A stretch of DNA of 64,000 nucleotides from Actinomadura flavalba DSM 45200 (lineage in GTDB: Bacteria; Actinomycetota; Actinomycetes; Streptosporangiales; Streptosporangiaceae), in the NCBI RefSeq assembly GCF_000374305.1, contig NZ_KB894103.1:1-64000 (forward strand), read 5' to 3'. Position numbers and translations under genes: made by a program. The notes below the pieces were generated by a model that was not told the DNA's origin, searched no databases, and saw only the letters and a program-made list of their open reading frames with translations. Below, in pieces: positions 33,837-42,664 of this stretch. How positions within the stretch are numbered: the first letter of the stretch is position 1; each line of letters begins with the position of its first letter.

Positions 33837-36800
33837 GGACCGACCTGTCCCCCCTCGTCCTGGACCGGGCAGCACGACCGTACCGGGCACGACCGACACT
33901 TGGCGTTGACGCGGGCCTGGAAGACGTCCCCGGCCATCCCCGTCGCGACGATGTCGATCAGCTTCTTCGGCCAGTCGGGGTCGGGGTCGTCGCCGGGCGG
34001 CTCCTGCGCCTGCTCGCGCGCCTTGGCGGTGAACGACGCCTTGCCGACCTGGACGAGCTTGGCGCCGCCGGGCTCGATCAGCCCGTGCCGCTCGAACGCG
34101 CCGAGCATGACCGCGTACTGGTAGACGCCGAGCTGCGGGTGCCGCCCGACCTCCTCCTTGGGGACGGCCGTGTTCGACGTCTTGATGTCGATGATCACCG
34201 CGCGGCCCTGCGCGTCGCGTTCGGCGCGGTCGATCCGGCCCTTGATCACGACGCGGCCCAGGTCGACGCGGAACGCCTCCTCCAGCGCGACGATCTCGTT
34301 GGGGTTGTCGTGGTGCCAGGAGAGGAACTTGTCGACCATCGCGGCGGCCTGCTCGCGCTGCTTCTCCGAGTACCAGGACGAGCGGAAGTCCAGGTCGTTC
34401 CAGATCTCGTCGAGGCGGCGGGCGACGTCCACCTCGGTGACGCCCTCGTCGGCCCCGGCCATCTCCGCGACGGCGTGCACGACCTTGCCGAGCGTGCTGA
34501 ACTCGTTCGGGCCGCCCTCCTGCGCGCCGACGGCCGACGTCAGCAGCCAGCGCAGACCGCAGGTGGTGAACGTCTCGACCTGCGACGGCGACACGGTGAT
34601 CTGCTCGTCGTCGGAGAACGCGGGGCCCGCGTCCGACAGGGCCGTGATCGCGTACCAGTTCTCCGGCCGGGCGCCGCGCACGCCCGCGCGGGCCAGCCGG
34701 GCCAGGTGCGCGGCGGCGGCGCGGCGCAGCGGCTCGGGACGGCCGGGGTCGGAGACGGCCGAGCGCAGGTCCGCGACGAGCGCGGGGAGCGACAGCCAGC
34801 GGGTCTTCTCGTCCAGCCGGGACGTCTCGATCGCGCCGGGCACGAGGTCGTTGAGGAAGCGGGACGGGCGCTCCTCGCTGTCGTCGCCGCCGACCGCCGT
34901 CACGACGAGGCGGCGTTTCGCGCGGGTGGCCGCGACGTAGAACAGGCGGCGTTCCTCCGCGAGCATCTTGGCGGCCAGCGCCGCGCCCGCCGGACCGTCG
35001 CCGTCGATCCGCGTCCCGGCGGCGTGCTCGACCATCTCCTCGACGCCGAGCAGCGAGCCGCGCAGCCGCAGGTCGGGCCAGACGCCCTCCTGCACGCCGG
35101 TGACGACCACGACGTCCCATTCCAGGCCCTTGGAGCGGTGCGCGGTGAGGATGCGGACGGCCTCGCCGTCGGGGGCGCGGTCCGCGAGGGTGTCGCCCGC
35201 GATGTCCTGGGCGGCGATGTCGTCCACGAACAGCTCTGGCCCGGCGTGCGGGAGGCGGTCCACGAAGCGGGCGGCGGCGTCGAACAGGGCGACGACGGCG
35301 TCCAGGTCGCGGTCGGCGGACGCACCGCGCGCCCCGCCCCGCATGCTCTGCTCCAGCAGCGCGTCGGCCTGCCCGCTCGCCTCCCACACCGCCCACAGGA
35401 CGTCCTCGGCGGAGCCGCCCGCCGCCGCGCCCTCGCGCGCGACCGCCACGAGGTGCGCGACGCGTTCGGCGGGGGCGCGCACCTTCTCGTGCACCAGCGT
35501 CAGCTCGCGGCCGTCGCTCACCGCCGCGATCAGCAGTTCGCCCAACGGGCGGCCGGGGACGCCGGTGCCCGCGCGGGCGATCTCCTCCAGGTCGCGCAGC
35601 GCCCGCTTGAGGCGGCGCAGCGCGAGCGCGTCGGCGCGGCCGAGCGGGCCGGTCAGCAGGTCCTCCGCGACGGTCTCGTCCAGGAAGCCCTTGGTCAGCG
35701 CGGCGCGCAGCAGCAGCAGGAACGGGCGGACGGCGGGCTCGGCCATCAGCGGGACCTCGTCGCCCGCCACCACGACCGGGACGCCCGCCTGCGCGAGCGC
35801 CCGCCGCAGCGCCGGGACCTGCCGCGCCGCGCTGCGCACCAGCACCGCCATCCGCGACCACGGGACGCCGTCGAGCAGGTGCGCGCGGCGCAGCTCGTCC
35901 GCGACCAGGGCGGCCTCCTGGCTCTCGGAGTCCGCGACGATCGCGCGGACGTCGCCGTCCTCGGCGTCCTCGGGGTGGCGCAGCGCGCGGTGCCGGGCCT
36001 CGCCGGGCAGCTTCTTGGCGACGCGGCGGGACGCGGCCAGGATCGCCGGGGCCATGCGGCGGCACGTGTCGAGCGCGACGACCGGGGCGGGCTCGCCGTC
36101 CAGGGTGCGGAAGCGCTGCGGGAACTCCTGGATGCCGCGCACGTCGGCGCCGCGGAAGCCGTAGATCGACTGGTCGGGGTCACCGACGACGACGAGGTCG
36201 CGGCCCTCCCCCGCGAGGTGTCTGAGCAGTTCCTCCTGGGCCGGGTCGGTGTCCTGGTATTCGTCCACGAACACGACGTCGTAGGCGTCGCGTTCCCGGA
36301 TTCGGACCTCCTCGTCGGCCAGGACGGCGGCGGCGAACCACAGCAGCTCGCCGTAGTCGAACGTGGGGACGGGATCGACGGCGAACCGGTCGGCGTAGCG
36401 GTCGGCGAAACCGCCGATGGCGGGCCACTCCTCGCGGCCGTGGACGCGGCCGAGCGCGGCCAGGTCGGCGCCGTCCAGGCCGCGTTCGGCGGCGCGGGAC
36501 ATGAAGTCGCGCAGTTCCTCGGCGAACCCCCGGGTGGCGAGGGCCTCGTGCAGCCGGGACGGCCAGCCGTGCGGGCCGTCCGCGCGCTCGCCGTCCAGCA
36601 GCCGCCGCACCTCCAGGAGCTGTTCGGGGCCCGAGAGCAGGCGCGGCGCCGGGCCGTCGGCCTCCACGGCCTCGCGGCGCAGCAGCGCGTAGGCGTAGCC
36701 GTGGAAGGTCAGCGCGAGCGGGGTGCGGGTGGTGCGGCGCAGCCGCGCGGTGATGCGGGCGCGGAGTTCGCCCGCCGCCTTGCGGCCGAACGTGAGCACG

Positions 36801-37009
36801 AGGACGCGTTCGGGGTCGGTTCCCCGGTTCTCGATGCGGTCGACGACGGCTTCCACGATCGTGGTCGTCTTGCCGGTGCCCGGACCCGCCAGCACCAGCA
36901 GCGGCCCGCCCGGATGGTCCACGACCGCCCGCTGGCGGGCGTCGAGCGGTGGCGCTCCGGCCCCGGCGGGACCGGCGCGGCGCACGAGACGATACGACCC
37001 TGCCGGCAC
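33833..37009 (-). CDS. adnA: AdnA subunit of the AdnAB helicase-nuclease
   Basis: This 1058-residue protein has Walker A GPGTGKT (42-48), VFVDEYQDTDPAQ, GDPDQSIYGFRG and FYVAATRAKRRLVVT. Its C-terminal nuclease shows GRIDRAERD, IIDIKTSN and QLGVYQYAV. A Cys in TCGLRW, together with the C-terminal CRSCPVRSCC, gives the four-Cys Fe-S clasp of AddB/AdnA nucleases. It is the larger-order partner Rv3202c and lies first in the operon. GTG 37009 has GGAA about 10 nt upstream; GTG eight codons in is an alternative. It processes DNA ends for recombination. Confidence 0.93.
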   Translation of the reverse strand: MPAGSYRLVRRAGPAGAGAPPLDARQRAVVDHPGGPLLVLAGPGTGKTTTIVEAVVDRIENRGTDPERVLVLTFGRKAAGELRARITARLRRTTRTPLALTFHGYAYALLRREAVEADGPAPRLLSGPEQLLEVRRLLDGERADGPHGWPSRLHEALATRGFAEELRDFMSRAAERGLDGADLAALGRVHGREEWPAIGGFADRYADRFAVDPVPTFDYGELLWFAAAVLADEEVRIRERDAYDVVFVDEYQDTDPAQEELLRHLAGEGRDLVVVGDPDQSIYGFRGADVRGIQEFPQRFRTLDGEPAPVVALDTCRRMAPAILAASRRVAKKLPGEARHRALRHPEDAEDGDVRAIVADSESQEAALVADELRRAHLLDGVPWSRMAVLVRSAARQVPALRRALAQAGVPVVVAGDEVPLMAEPAVRPFLLLLRAALTKGFLDETVAEDLLTGPLGRADALALRRLKRALRDLEEIARAGTGVPGRPLGELLIAAVSDGRELTLVHEKVRAPAERVAHLVAVAREGAAAGGSAEDVLWAVWEASGQADALLEQSMRGGARGASADRDLDAVVALFDAAARFVDRLPHAGPELFVDDIAAQDIAGDTLADRAPDGEAVRILTAHRSKGLEWDVVVVTGVQEGVWPDLRLRGSLLGVEEMVEHAAGTRIDGDGPAGAALAAKMLAEERRLFYVAATRAKRRLVVTAVGGDDSEERPSRFLNDLVPGAIETSRLDEKTRWLSLPALVADLRSAVSDPGRPEPLRRAAAAHLARLARAGVRGARPENWYAITALSDAGPAFSDDEQITVSPSQVETFTTCGLRWLLTSAVGAQEGGPNEFSTLGKVVHAVAEMAGADEGVTEVDVARRLDEIWNDLDFRSSWYSEKQREQAAAMVDKFLSWHHDNPNEIVALEEAFRVDLGRVVIKGRIDRAERDAQGRAVIIDIKTSNTAVPKEEVGRHPQLGVYQYAVMLGAFERHGLIEPGGAKLVQVGKASFTAKAREQAQEPPGDDPDPDWPKKLIDIVATGMAGDVFQARVNAKCRSCPVRSCCPVQDEGGQVGP

Positions 37010-37104
37010 AACAGATGATTCCAGCAGATCATCGGGGTTGGTCGGACCACATCGCCCGGATGTCGCGGATCGGTACCGGTGTGACGGTCGCTACCGCGCG
37101 GGCT

Positions 37105-37821
37105 TCAGGAGGCCCGGACGCCCTCGCGGGCGGACGCGGCGAGCGAGACGGCCAGCAGCAGGTCGACGCGGTCCTCCAGCCGGGACAGGTCGCGGCCGGT
37201 GAGCTGCTCGATGCGGCGGACGCGGTAGCGCAGCGTGTTGACGTGCAGGTTGAGGGCGCGGGCGGCGGCCGTCCACGAGCAGGAGCAGGCGAGGAACTGC
37301 GTGAGGGTGCCGAGCAGGTCGCTGCGGTGGCGGCGGTCGTAGCCGATGACGGCGCCGAGGACCTGCTGCCGGAAGCGGCGGCGGGCGTCCTCGGGGAGCC
37401 GGGCGAGCAGCGCCGCGTGCGACGCCGGGACGGCCGTGTCGCCCTCGGCGGTCTCGGCGTCCAGGCGGCGCACGACGATCGCCATCACGCGCGACAGCGT
37501 CGTCTCGGCGGGGACGGCCACGAGCGGGACGCCGTACCGCTCGCACGCCTCGACCAGGTCGCCGGGGACGGGCGCGGCGGCCTCCCCCGCCGCGAGGGCC
37601 GCCACGCGCCGGGCCGCGAGCGCCGCGACGAACGGCACCGAGTCGTAGGGGCCGCGCCGCCACATCAGGCCGGTGAGAACGAGTTCGCCGCCGTCCAGGT
37701 ACCGGGACGGATCGGGAAGGTCCGTGACGAAGACCTGCCGGACGGGACGGTCCAGGGCGTCCGCGCACGCGAGGGGACGGAGCCGGAGATCAGGGTCGGC
37801 GAGCAGGTCGGCGGTCTTCAT
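37105..37821 (-). CDS. PucR-family transcriptional regulator
   Basis: This 238-residue regulator has an N-terminal PucR/purine-catabolism-type domain (VRQVFVTDLPDPSRYLDGGELVLT) and a C-terminal PucR helix-turn-helix (WTAAARALNLHVNTLRYRVRRIEQLTG). The central GGDEF-like segment of longer PucR proteins is missing, so it is a short form. Such regulators often control adjacent catabolic genes, but neither neighbour (adnA, alkyltransferase-like) is catabolic. The ATG at 37821 lacks a clear ribosome binding site. It ends 96 nt before adnA. Confidence 0.87.
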   Translation of the reverse strand: MKTADLLADPDLRLRPLACADALDRPVRQVFVTDLPDPSRYLDGGELVLTGLMWRRGPYDSVPFVAALAARRVAALAAGEAAAPVPGDLVEACERYGVPLVAVPAETTLSRVMAIVVRRLDAETAEGDTAVPASHAALLARLPEDARRRFRQQVLGAVIGYDRRHRSDLLGTLTQFLACSCSWTAAARALNLHVNTLRYRVRRIEQLTGRDLSRLEDRVDLLLAVSLAASAREGVRAS

Positions 37822-37902
37822 GGGAGGAACGTACAGAACGGATGTTCAGCGAAAACACCCGAGCTGTTACGCCTGTGCAACATGCTTCACAAGACGCGCG
37901 AA

Positions 37903-38220
37903 TCAGGACGGACCCGGCCACCGCGCGCGCCGCATGTCGACCCGGCGGCCGTCCGGGCGCAGCGGCGTCCGCTCCACTCGGTACTCCTCCAGCGCCCGCA
38001 CCTCGTGGCCGGGCGGCGGCGTGCCGTCCGCGCGCAGCACCCGCCACCACGGGACCGCGCCGCCGAAGCGCGCCATCACGCGGCCGACCTGGCGGGGGCC
38101 GCCGCTGCCGAGCAGTTCGGCGATGTCGCCATAGGCGAGCACGCGGCCCGGCGGGATCTGTTCGACGATCTCCAGGACGGCGTCGGAGTAGTCGTCCAGC
38201 TCGTCCTCAGCGGGGTCCAT
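37903..38220 (-). CDS. atl: Alkyltransferase-like protein (ATL, MGMT-fold)
   Basis: This 105-residue protein has the DNA-binding domain of O6-alkylguanine methyltransferase. The reactive PCHR motif reads PWWR (57-60), so the acceptor Cys is replaced by Trp. The Arg-finger region (GGPRQVGRVMARFG) is kept. ATL proteins bind O6-alkylguanine without repairing it and pass it to nucleotide excision repair. It corresponds to Rv3204 and lies near adnAB and uvrD2. Its start overlaps the upstream serine protease gene by 14 nt, so it is coupled to that gene. Confidence 0.92.
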   Translation of the reverse strand: MDPAEDELDDYSDAVLEIVEQIPPGRVLAYGDIAELLGSGGPRQVGRVMARFGGAVPWWRVLRADGTPPPGHEVRALEEYRVERTPLRPDGRRVDMRRARWPGPS

Positions 38221-39418
38221 CGGGCCATTGTCGCGCGGCGCCCCGGCGGCGCGTCAGGGACAGCGCCGCGAACGCCAGGCCGAGCAGCGCCGCCGCCGAC
38301 GCCACCAGCGACACGATGATCAGCCCCGGCGAGCGGTGCACGACCCGCGTCGCGGGCGCCTCGCCCGCCGCGAACCGGCGGCCGGGTGCCAGGCCGGCGC
38401 CGTCGGCGCGGTTCGCGGCGATCCGGTCGGCCACGGCCAGCGCGCCCCAGGCGTCCACCCGGCCGAACCCGACGCCGAGGTCGTAGCCTCCGGCGGGACG
38501 CTCCCGGGCGCCGCGCGTGATCGCCTGCGCGACCAGCGCGGGCGGCAGCTTCGGGTGCCGCGCCCGGACCAGCGCCGCGACGCCCGACACGAACGCCGTC
38601 GCCGGGCTCGTCCCGTCGCCGACCCAGTACTGCCCGCCCGGGCCCGCGCCGACGATCCGCACCCCGGGCGCCGACACGCTCACCGCCGAGTTGCGGTTGG
38701 AGAAGCCCGCATGGCGGCCCTGGCCGTCGACCGCCGCGACCGAGATCACGCCGGGGAACGACGCCGGATAGGTGAACGTCCCGCCGCGCGCCTTGCGGAC
38801 CGTCGCGTCGGCGCCGCCGTTGCCCGCCGCCGCCACCACGACGACGCCGCGCCCGATCGCGTACGCGACGGCCTCGCGTTCGGCGCGTGTCGGATACGAG
38901 CGGCCGAGGGAGAGGTTGATGACGTCCGCGCCGTGTGCGACCGCGTGCCGGATTCCGCGCGCGATGGTGGACTCGTACCGGCGGTCACCGGTGAAAGCGG
39001 CGAAGCCCGGTTCGTCCCGCTCCAGGATGACGCGGACGGCCAGCACCCGCGCCTCGGGCGCGACGCCCACCATGCCCTCGGCGCCGGTGGGGCCGTGGCC
39101 GCGTCCCGCGATGATCGACGCCATGCTCGTGCCGTGCACGCGGCGGGGCGCGACGCCGGGCGGGTTGGCCCCTTCGGTGAGGTCGGGCCCCTGCGTGACG
39201 GCGCCCGCCAGGTCGGCCTGCTCGCCGTCGACGCCCGAGTCGAGCACCGCGACCGTCACCCCGGCGCCGCGCGTACTGCCCCACGCGCGCGGCACGCTGA
39301 GCGCGCCGAGCACCGCCGCCGCGTCATCGCGCACCTGATCACCCCACGCCGGAACCGCCCCGACACCAACGAGCAGGAGCACCGCCGCCAACACCCGCAC
39401 GACCCTCAACACGCCCAC
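38207..39418 (-). CDS. Secreted, membrane-anchored subtilisin-like protease (S8), copy B
   Basis: This 403-residue protein has an N-terminal signal (VLRVVRVLAAVLLLVGVGA), a subtilase domain with Asp60 (VAVLDSGVD), His95 (RRVHGTSMA) and a Ser in DGTSPATAFVSG, then a C-terminal membrane helix and basic tail (SLTRRRGAARQ). The layout is that of mycosins (MycP), the proteases of type VII secretion systems, but no ESX genes are present. It is paired with the anchored protein upstream. Its GTG start overlaps the last unit of the tandem repeat array. Confidence 0.92.
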   Translation of the reverse strand: MGVLRVVRVLAAVLLLVGVGAVPAWGDQVRDDAAAVLGALSVPRAWGSTRGAGVTVAVLDSGVDGEQADLAGAVTQGPDLTEGANPPGVAPRRVHGTSMASIIAGRGHGPTGAEGMVGVAPEARVLAVRVILERDEPGFAAFTGDRRYESTIARGIRHAVAHGADVINLSLGRSYPTRAEREAVAYAIGRGVVVVAAAGNGGADATVRKARGGTFTYPASFPGVISVAAVDGQGRHAGFSNRNSAVSVSAPGVRIVGAGPGGQYWVGDGTSPATAFVSGVAALVRARHPKLPPALVAQAITRGARERPAGGYDLGVGFGRVDAWGALAVADRIAANRADGAGLAPGRRFAAGEAPATRVVHRSPGLIIVSLVASAAALLGLAFAALSLTRRRGAARQWPDGPR

Positions 39419-39691
39419 ACCGCTCCCGCGCAGCCGACAGCACCCCGCGTCGCCGGCGCTCTCGGGACGACCACCGCCAGCAGCCGCGCGACGCTCAGCA
39501 CGCCCGCTCCGCCGCCGCGCAGTCGACAGCGCCCCGCGTCGCCAGCGGTCGCCGCCCGCAGTCGGAGGACGCTCAGCACGCCCGCTCCGCCGCCGCGCAG
39601 TCGACGGCGCCCCGCGTCGCCAGCGGTCGCGGGACGCTCAGCATGCCCACTCCCGGGCGTCGCAGTCGACGGTTCCCGGGGTCGCCAGCGG
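39406..39691 (-). repeat. Decayed tandem repeats of an intercistronic junction
   Basis: Four copies of the last 17-18 codons of the upstream gene, each ending in TGA, lie head to tail. Stops fall at 39638 (the real one), 39573, 39495 and 39406, giving periods of 65, 78 and 89 nt. Translated copies read PLATPGTVDCDAREWAC, PLATRGAVDCAAAERAC (twice) and APATRGAVGCAGAVWAC. Each copy carries the stop/start overlap GTGCTGA or ATGCTGA, and only the last one still opens the protease gene. Confidence 0.85.
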
Positions 39692-40408
39692 GTCCAGGAC
39701 GGCTGCCGCCAGCCGGGGGGCGATGCTCGCCAGGTCGGCCTGCCGGGGGGCGCGGGTGGCCGGGCGGCCGTCGGCGTAACCGGCGGTCGCGGCGACGACG
39801 TACGGCCCCGCGTGCCGGACGGCGGCGGTCTGCCGGGCGGCGTCGCCGAAGCGCTCGGCGGCCGTGCCGGGGAACGGCAGCGCCCGCAGGCCGGGCCGCA
39901 CGCCGCCGGGGGCGATCCACTTGGCGGCGTCGCGGGCGGCGCCGCCGTCCGGGAAGACGATCACGCCGACCGTGACGGCGAGGCCCTGCGGCTGGTCCAG
40001 GTAGGTCGCGCGGAGCAGCGCGCGGCAGCCGCGCGCCGTCAGCGACTCGCCGAGCGGGGCGTCCACGCCGTCCGCGCAGCCGGTGCCGGGCGCGATGCCG
40101 ACGCGCCGGGCGTGCTCGGCGGAGCCCAGGTCGAGGGTGTAGCCGAGCGTCGCGGGGAAGATGCGGCCGGCGGGCCAGGCGCGGTACCGCGCGGCGACCT
40201 CCGCGACGCGGGCGGCGGCGACCTCGCCCGGCGTCGGCGCGCGGGTCAGCTCACCGGCCAGCCGCGCGCCCGCGACGACGAGGACGGCGGCGCAGCCCGC
40301 CGCGAGCACCGCGAGCACCGTGCGCGGCAGCGCGCGACCGTCCGGTCCGTCCTGGTCCGGCGGAGCCTCCGGGCCGAGCGGGGGAACGGTGATCTCGACG
40401 CGCGACAC
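39638..40408 (-). CDS. Membrane-anchored hypothetical protein, copy B
   Basis: This 256-residue protein has a short cytoplasmic Pro-rich head, one membrane helix (about residues 29-50) and an extracytoplasmic domain. It contains ELTRAPTPGEVAAARVAEVAARYRAWPAGRIFP, one Cys pair region and a C-terminal REWAC. It is clearly paralogous to the protein at 41728: both share TRAPT..EV, W.tGR.FP, GC.A.LRATY.D..QG and a final Glu-x-x-Cys. The family is unknown to me. GTG 40408 follows a TACGCT -10 by 6 nt, so the mRNA may be leaderless. It precedes a subtilisin-like protease. Confidence 0.82.
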   Translation of the reverse strand: MSRVEITVPPLGPEAPPDQDGPDGRALPRTVLAVLAAGCAAVLVVAGARLAGELTRAPTPGEVAAARVAEVAARYRAWPAGRIFPATLGYTLDLGSAEHARRVGIAPGTGCADGVDAPLGESLTARGCRALLRATYLDQPQGLAVTVGVIVFPDGGAARDAAKWIAPGGVRPGLRALPFPGTAAERFGDAARQTAAVRHAGPYVVAATAGYADGRPATRAPRQADLASIAPRLAAAVLDPLATPGTVDCDAREWAC

Positions 40409-40504
40409 GACCGGAGCGTAACCGACCGGCCGTCCCCCGGACAGCCATCTCCCGCCGCATCCCCGACACTTGGCACAGACCCATGAAAAACCACGGATCG
40501 AGGG

Positions 40505-41734
40505 TCAGCGGGGCGGGCCGCCCGCGTGCGGCGGCGGCGCGAGCGCGCGGCGGGTGCGGGGATGGCGGCGGACGAGGGTCAGCGCGACGATCACGGCCGC
40601 GGCGGCGCCCAGGACGCCGCCGATCGTGATGACCAGCAGGAGCGGCTTCGTCCACGCGGGACGCTCGATGATCGCCACGGGGCCCGGCGCCGTCGCGCCG
40701 AAGCGGTCGCCGGGCTTCTTGCCCGCGTCGGGCGGGGACGCGGCGATGCGGTCGGCGGCGGCGAGCGCGCGGGACGCGCTGATCTCGCCGTAGCCGAGGT
40801 CGGGCTTGTAGTCGGCGCCCGCCCGGCCGCCCTCGACGAGCGCCTGCGCGACGAGCGCGGGGGCGAGTTCGCGGTGCTTCGACCGGATGAGAGCGGCGAC
40901 GCCCGACACGATGGCGCTCGCGGAACTCGTCCCGCTGCTGCGGAAGTACCGGTTCCCCGGCGCCGCGACGGGCAGCGCCACGCCCGGAGCCGCCACCAGC
41001 ACCGAGTAGTTCCGGTTGGAGAACGGCGCGCGGTCGTCCGGCCCGGCGGTCGCCGCGACGGCGATCACCCCCGGATAGGACGCCGGGTAGGAGTACGGCG
41101 CGAACCCGTCGGAATCGAGGCGGAACGTCTCGTCGCCGTCGTTGCCGACCGCCGACACCACGACGACGTTCTTGGAGATCGCGTAGCCGATCGCCTCCCG
41201 CTCGGCCGGGCCCTCCCGCTGCTTGCCCAGCGACAGGTTGATGACGTCGGCGCCGTTGTCGACCGCGTACCGGATGCCGCGCGCGACCGAGTCCCGCGCC
41301 TCGTCCGCGACCCGGTACCGGGCGTATCCGGCGTCCTCGGGCTCGGCGATGGCGCGGATCGCCAGAATCCGCGCCTGCGGCGCCACCCCGATGACGCCGT
41401 CGCGGCGGCCGGGGCCGTGACCCCGCCCGGCGATCAGCGACGCCATCCCGGTGCCGTGCAGGCGCGCGGGCGCGGCGCCCCGGTCGATCGAGGCGATCAT
41501 GTTGGGGCCGGTGGTGACGGCGCCCGCCAGGTCGCGCTGGCCCGCGTCCACGCCGCTGTCCACGACGGCGACGGTCACGCCCGTGCCGCGCGTCGTCCGC
41601 CACGCCTGCTCGGTCTGCAACCGGCGCAGCGCGTCCTGCTGCCCCTCGCGGACCTCGTCGGCGGCGGCGTGCGGCGGCGCGGCAACCACCGCGAGCGCGA
41701 CGGCGACGGCCCCGGCGGCGGCGCGTCTCAGCAC
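40505..41734 (-). CDS. Secreted, membrane-anchored subtilisin-like protease (S8), copy A
   Basis: This 409-residue protein has a signal peptide (AAAGAVAVALAVVAAPPHAAA), Asp59 (VAVVDSGVD), His93 (ARLHGTGMAS), Asn in VSAVGND and a Ser in SSGTSSASAIVSG, a C-terminal helix (LLLVITIGGVLGAAAAVIVAL) and a basic tail. It is mycosin-like and paralogous to the copy at 38207. GTG 41734 overlaps the upstream stop in GTGCTGA (7 nt), so translation is coupled to the anchored protein. The two module copies are separated by 96 nt. Confidence 0.92.
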   Translation of the reverse strand: MLRRAAAGAVAVALAVVAAPPHAAADEVREGQQDALRRLQTEQAWRTTRGTGVTVAVVDSGVDAGQRDLAGAVTTGPNMIASIDRGAAPARLHGTGMASLIAGRGHGPGRRDGVIGVAPQARILAIRAIAEPEDAGYARYRVADEARDSVARGIRYAVDNGADVINLSLGKQREGPAEREAIGYAISKNVVVVSAVGNDGDETFRLDSDGFAPYSYPASYPGVIAVAATAGPDDRAPFSNRNYSVLVAAPGVALPVAAPGNRYFRSSGTSSASAIVSGVAALIRSKHRELAPALVAQALVEGGRAGADYKPDLGYGEISASRALAAADRIAASPPDAGKKPGDRFGATAPGPVAIIERPAWTKPLLLVITIGGVLGAAAAVIVALTLVRRHPRTRRALAPPPHAGGPPR

Positions 41735-42543
41735 GTCCACTCCTTCGCGCCGCAGCGGGGCAGGCCGCGCGCCGCGAGCGGCGCGAGCACCCCGGCGGCG
41801 AGCTGGTCCGCGTGCGCGAACAGACGGCCCGGGCGGCTCTTGACGATCGCGGCGGCGGCGCGTCCGTCGGACTGGCCGGACGTGGTCAGCACGAGGTAGG
41901 GGCCGGCGCGGGTCTGGGTGCGGCCCTGGCGGGCGGCGTCGTTGAACCGGGCCGACGCCGTGCCGGGAAAGGCCGCCGCGCGGACGGCCGGGCCCTTGGC
42001 GCCGTTCGGCGTGTCGGCCGGCTGCGGCAGCGCCCGCAGGGCGCGGTCGGCGCGCTGCGGGTCGGGGAGCGCGACGACGCCGATCGTCGTGACGACGCCC
42101 TGGAGCCGGTCGGCGTAGGTGGCGCGCAGCACGGCGCGGCAGCCGTTCTCGTCCAGGACGGACCCGATCTCGGAGTCGACGGCCTCGGCGCACTCGGTGC
42201 CGGGGACGACGCCGAGCCGCGTCGCCTCCTCGGTCTTGTCACCGGCGCGGTAGCGCAGGACGTCGGGGAAGACGCGTCCGGTGGCCCAGGTCCGCCAGCG
42301 GCGCGCCACCTCGGCGTTCGCGGCGCGTTCCACCTCGGCGGCGGTCGGGGCGCGGGTGTACTCGCGGTATCCGGCGCCGAGCGCGACGCACGTCGTGACG
42401 AGCAGCAGCACGGCCAGCGCGCCCGCGAGCAGCGCCCAGGCGCGCGCGGTCAGGCCGAGGCGCCGGTTCGTCGGCGGCCGGGGTCGCGGCGGGGCTCCGG
42501 GCGGGGGTGCCGGGAGCTGCGAAGGGGGAGGCAGGAACGCCAC
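41728..42543 (-). CDS. Membrane-anchored hypothetical protein, copy A
   Basis: This 271-residue protein begins with a Pro-rich cytoplasmic head (PPPSQLPAPPPGAPPRPRPP) followed by one membrane helix (about residues 35-58). The extracytoplasmic domain resembles copy B, and the protein ends KEWTC. Three or four Cys outside the membrane could form disulfides, perhaps with the terminal Cys. The start is uncertain: GTG 42543 has TAATCT 8 nt before it and no Shine-Dalgarno, so it is probably leaderless; TTG 42552 is in frame. It is the first gene of the module with the coupled protease. Confidence 0.8.
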   Translation of the reverse strand: MAFLPPPSQLPAPPPGAPPRPRPPTNRRLGLTARAWALLAGALAVLLLVTTCVALGAGYREYTRAPTAAEVERAANAEVARRWRTWATGRVFPDVLRYRAGDKTEEATRLGVVPGTECAEAVDSEIGSVLDENGCRAVLRATYADRLQGVVTTIGVVALPDPQRADRALRALPQPADTPNGAKGPAVRAAAFPGTASARFNDAARQGRTQTRAGPYLVLTTSGQSDGRAAAAIVKSRPGRLFAHADQLAAGVLAPLAARGLPRCGAKEWTC

Positions 42544-42600
42544 AAGAACCAAGATTAGCCGTGAGCAAGACCAATCTTCTCTTTCTCGGATGACACACCC

Positions 42601-42650
42601 CGTACGCGCGGAGCGGCGGGCCCGTCCGGGCCCGCCGCTCCGCGCGTACG
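42601..42650. terminator. Terminator with a 23-bp perfect stem
   Basis: Bases 42601-42623 (starting CGTACGCGCGGAGCGG) are fully complementary to 42628-42650 around a GTCC loop. It begins 14 nt after the CsbD-like gene in the minus direction and lies 57 nt upstream of the next gene. It insulates the small stress genes from the protease module. Confidence 0.85.
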
Positions 42651-42664
42651 GCGTTCGGCTCGCC

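Noticed and set aside
30303..34124. A plus-strand open frame of 1273 codons opposite adnB
   Set aside because: It is a mirror of the high-GC adnB coding frame: the translation is low-complexity Arg/Gly/Ala/Val with no domain, and the minus strand carries full helicase and nuclease motifs.
34085..37018. A plus-strand open frame of 977 codons opposite adnA
   Set aside because: Same cause as opposite adnB; no domain, while adnA on the other strand has all expected motifs.
37822..37902. Possible regulatory RNA between pucR and atl
   Set aside because: The gap is only 81 nt and shows no strong hairpin or promoter pair.
39406..39691. CRISPR array
   Set aside because: The repeats are tandem without spacers, differ in length, and encode the end of the neighbouring gene; no cas genes are present.
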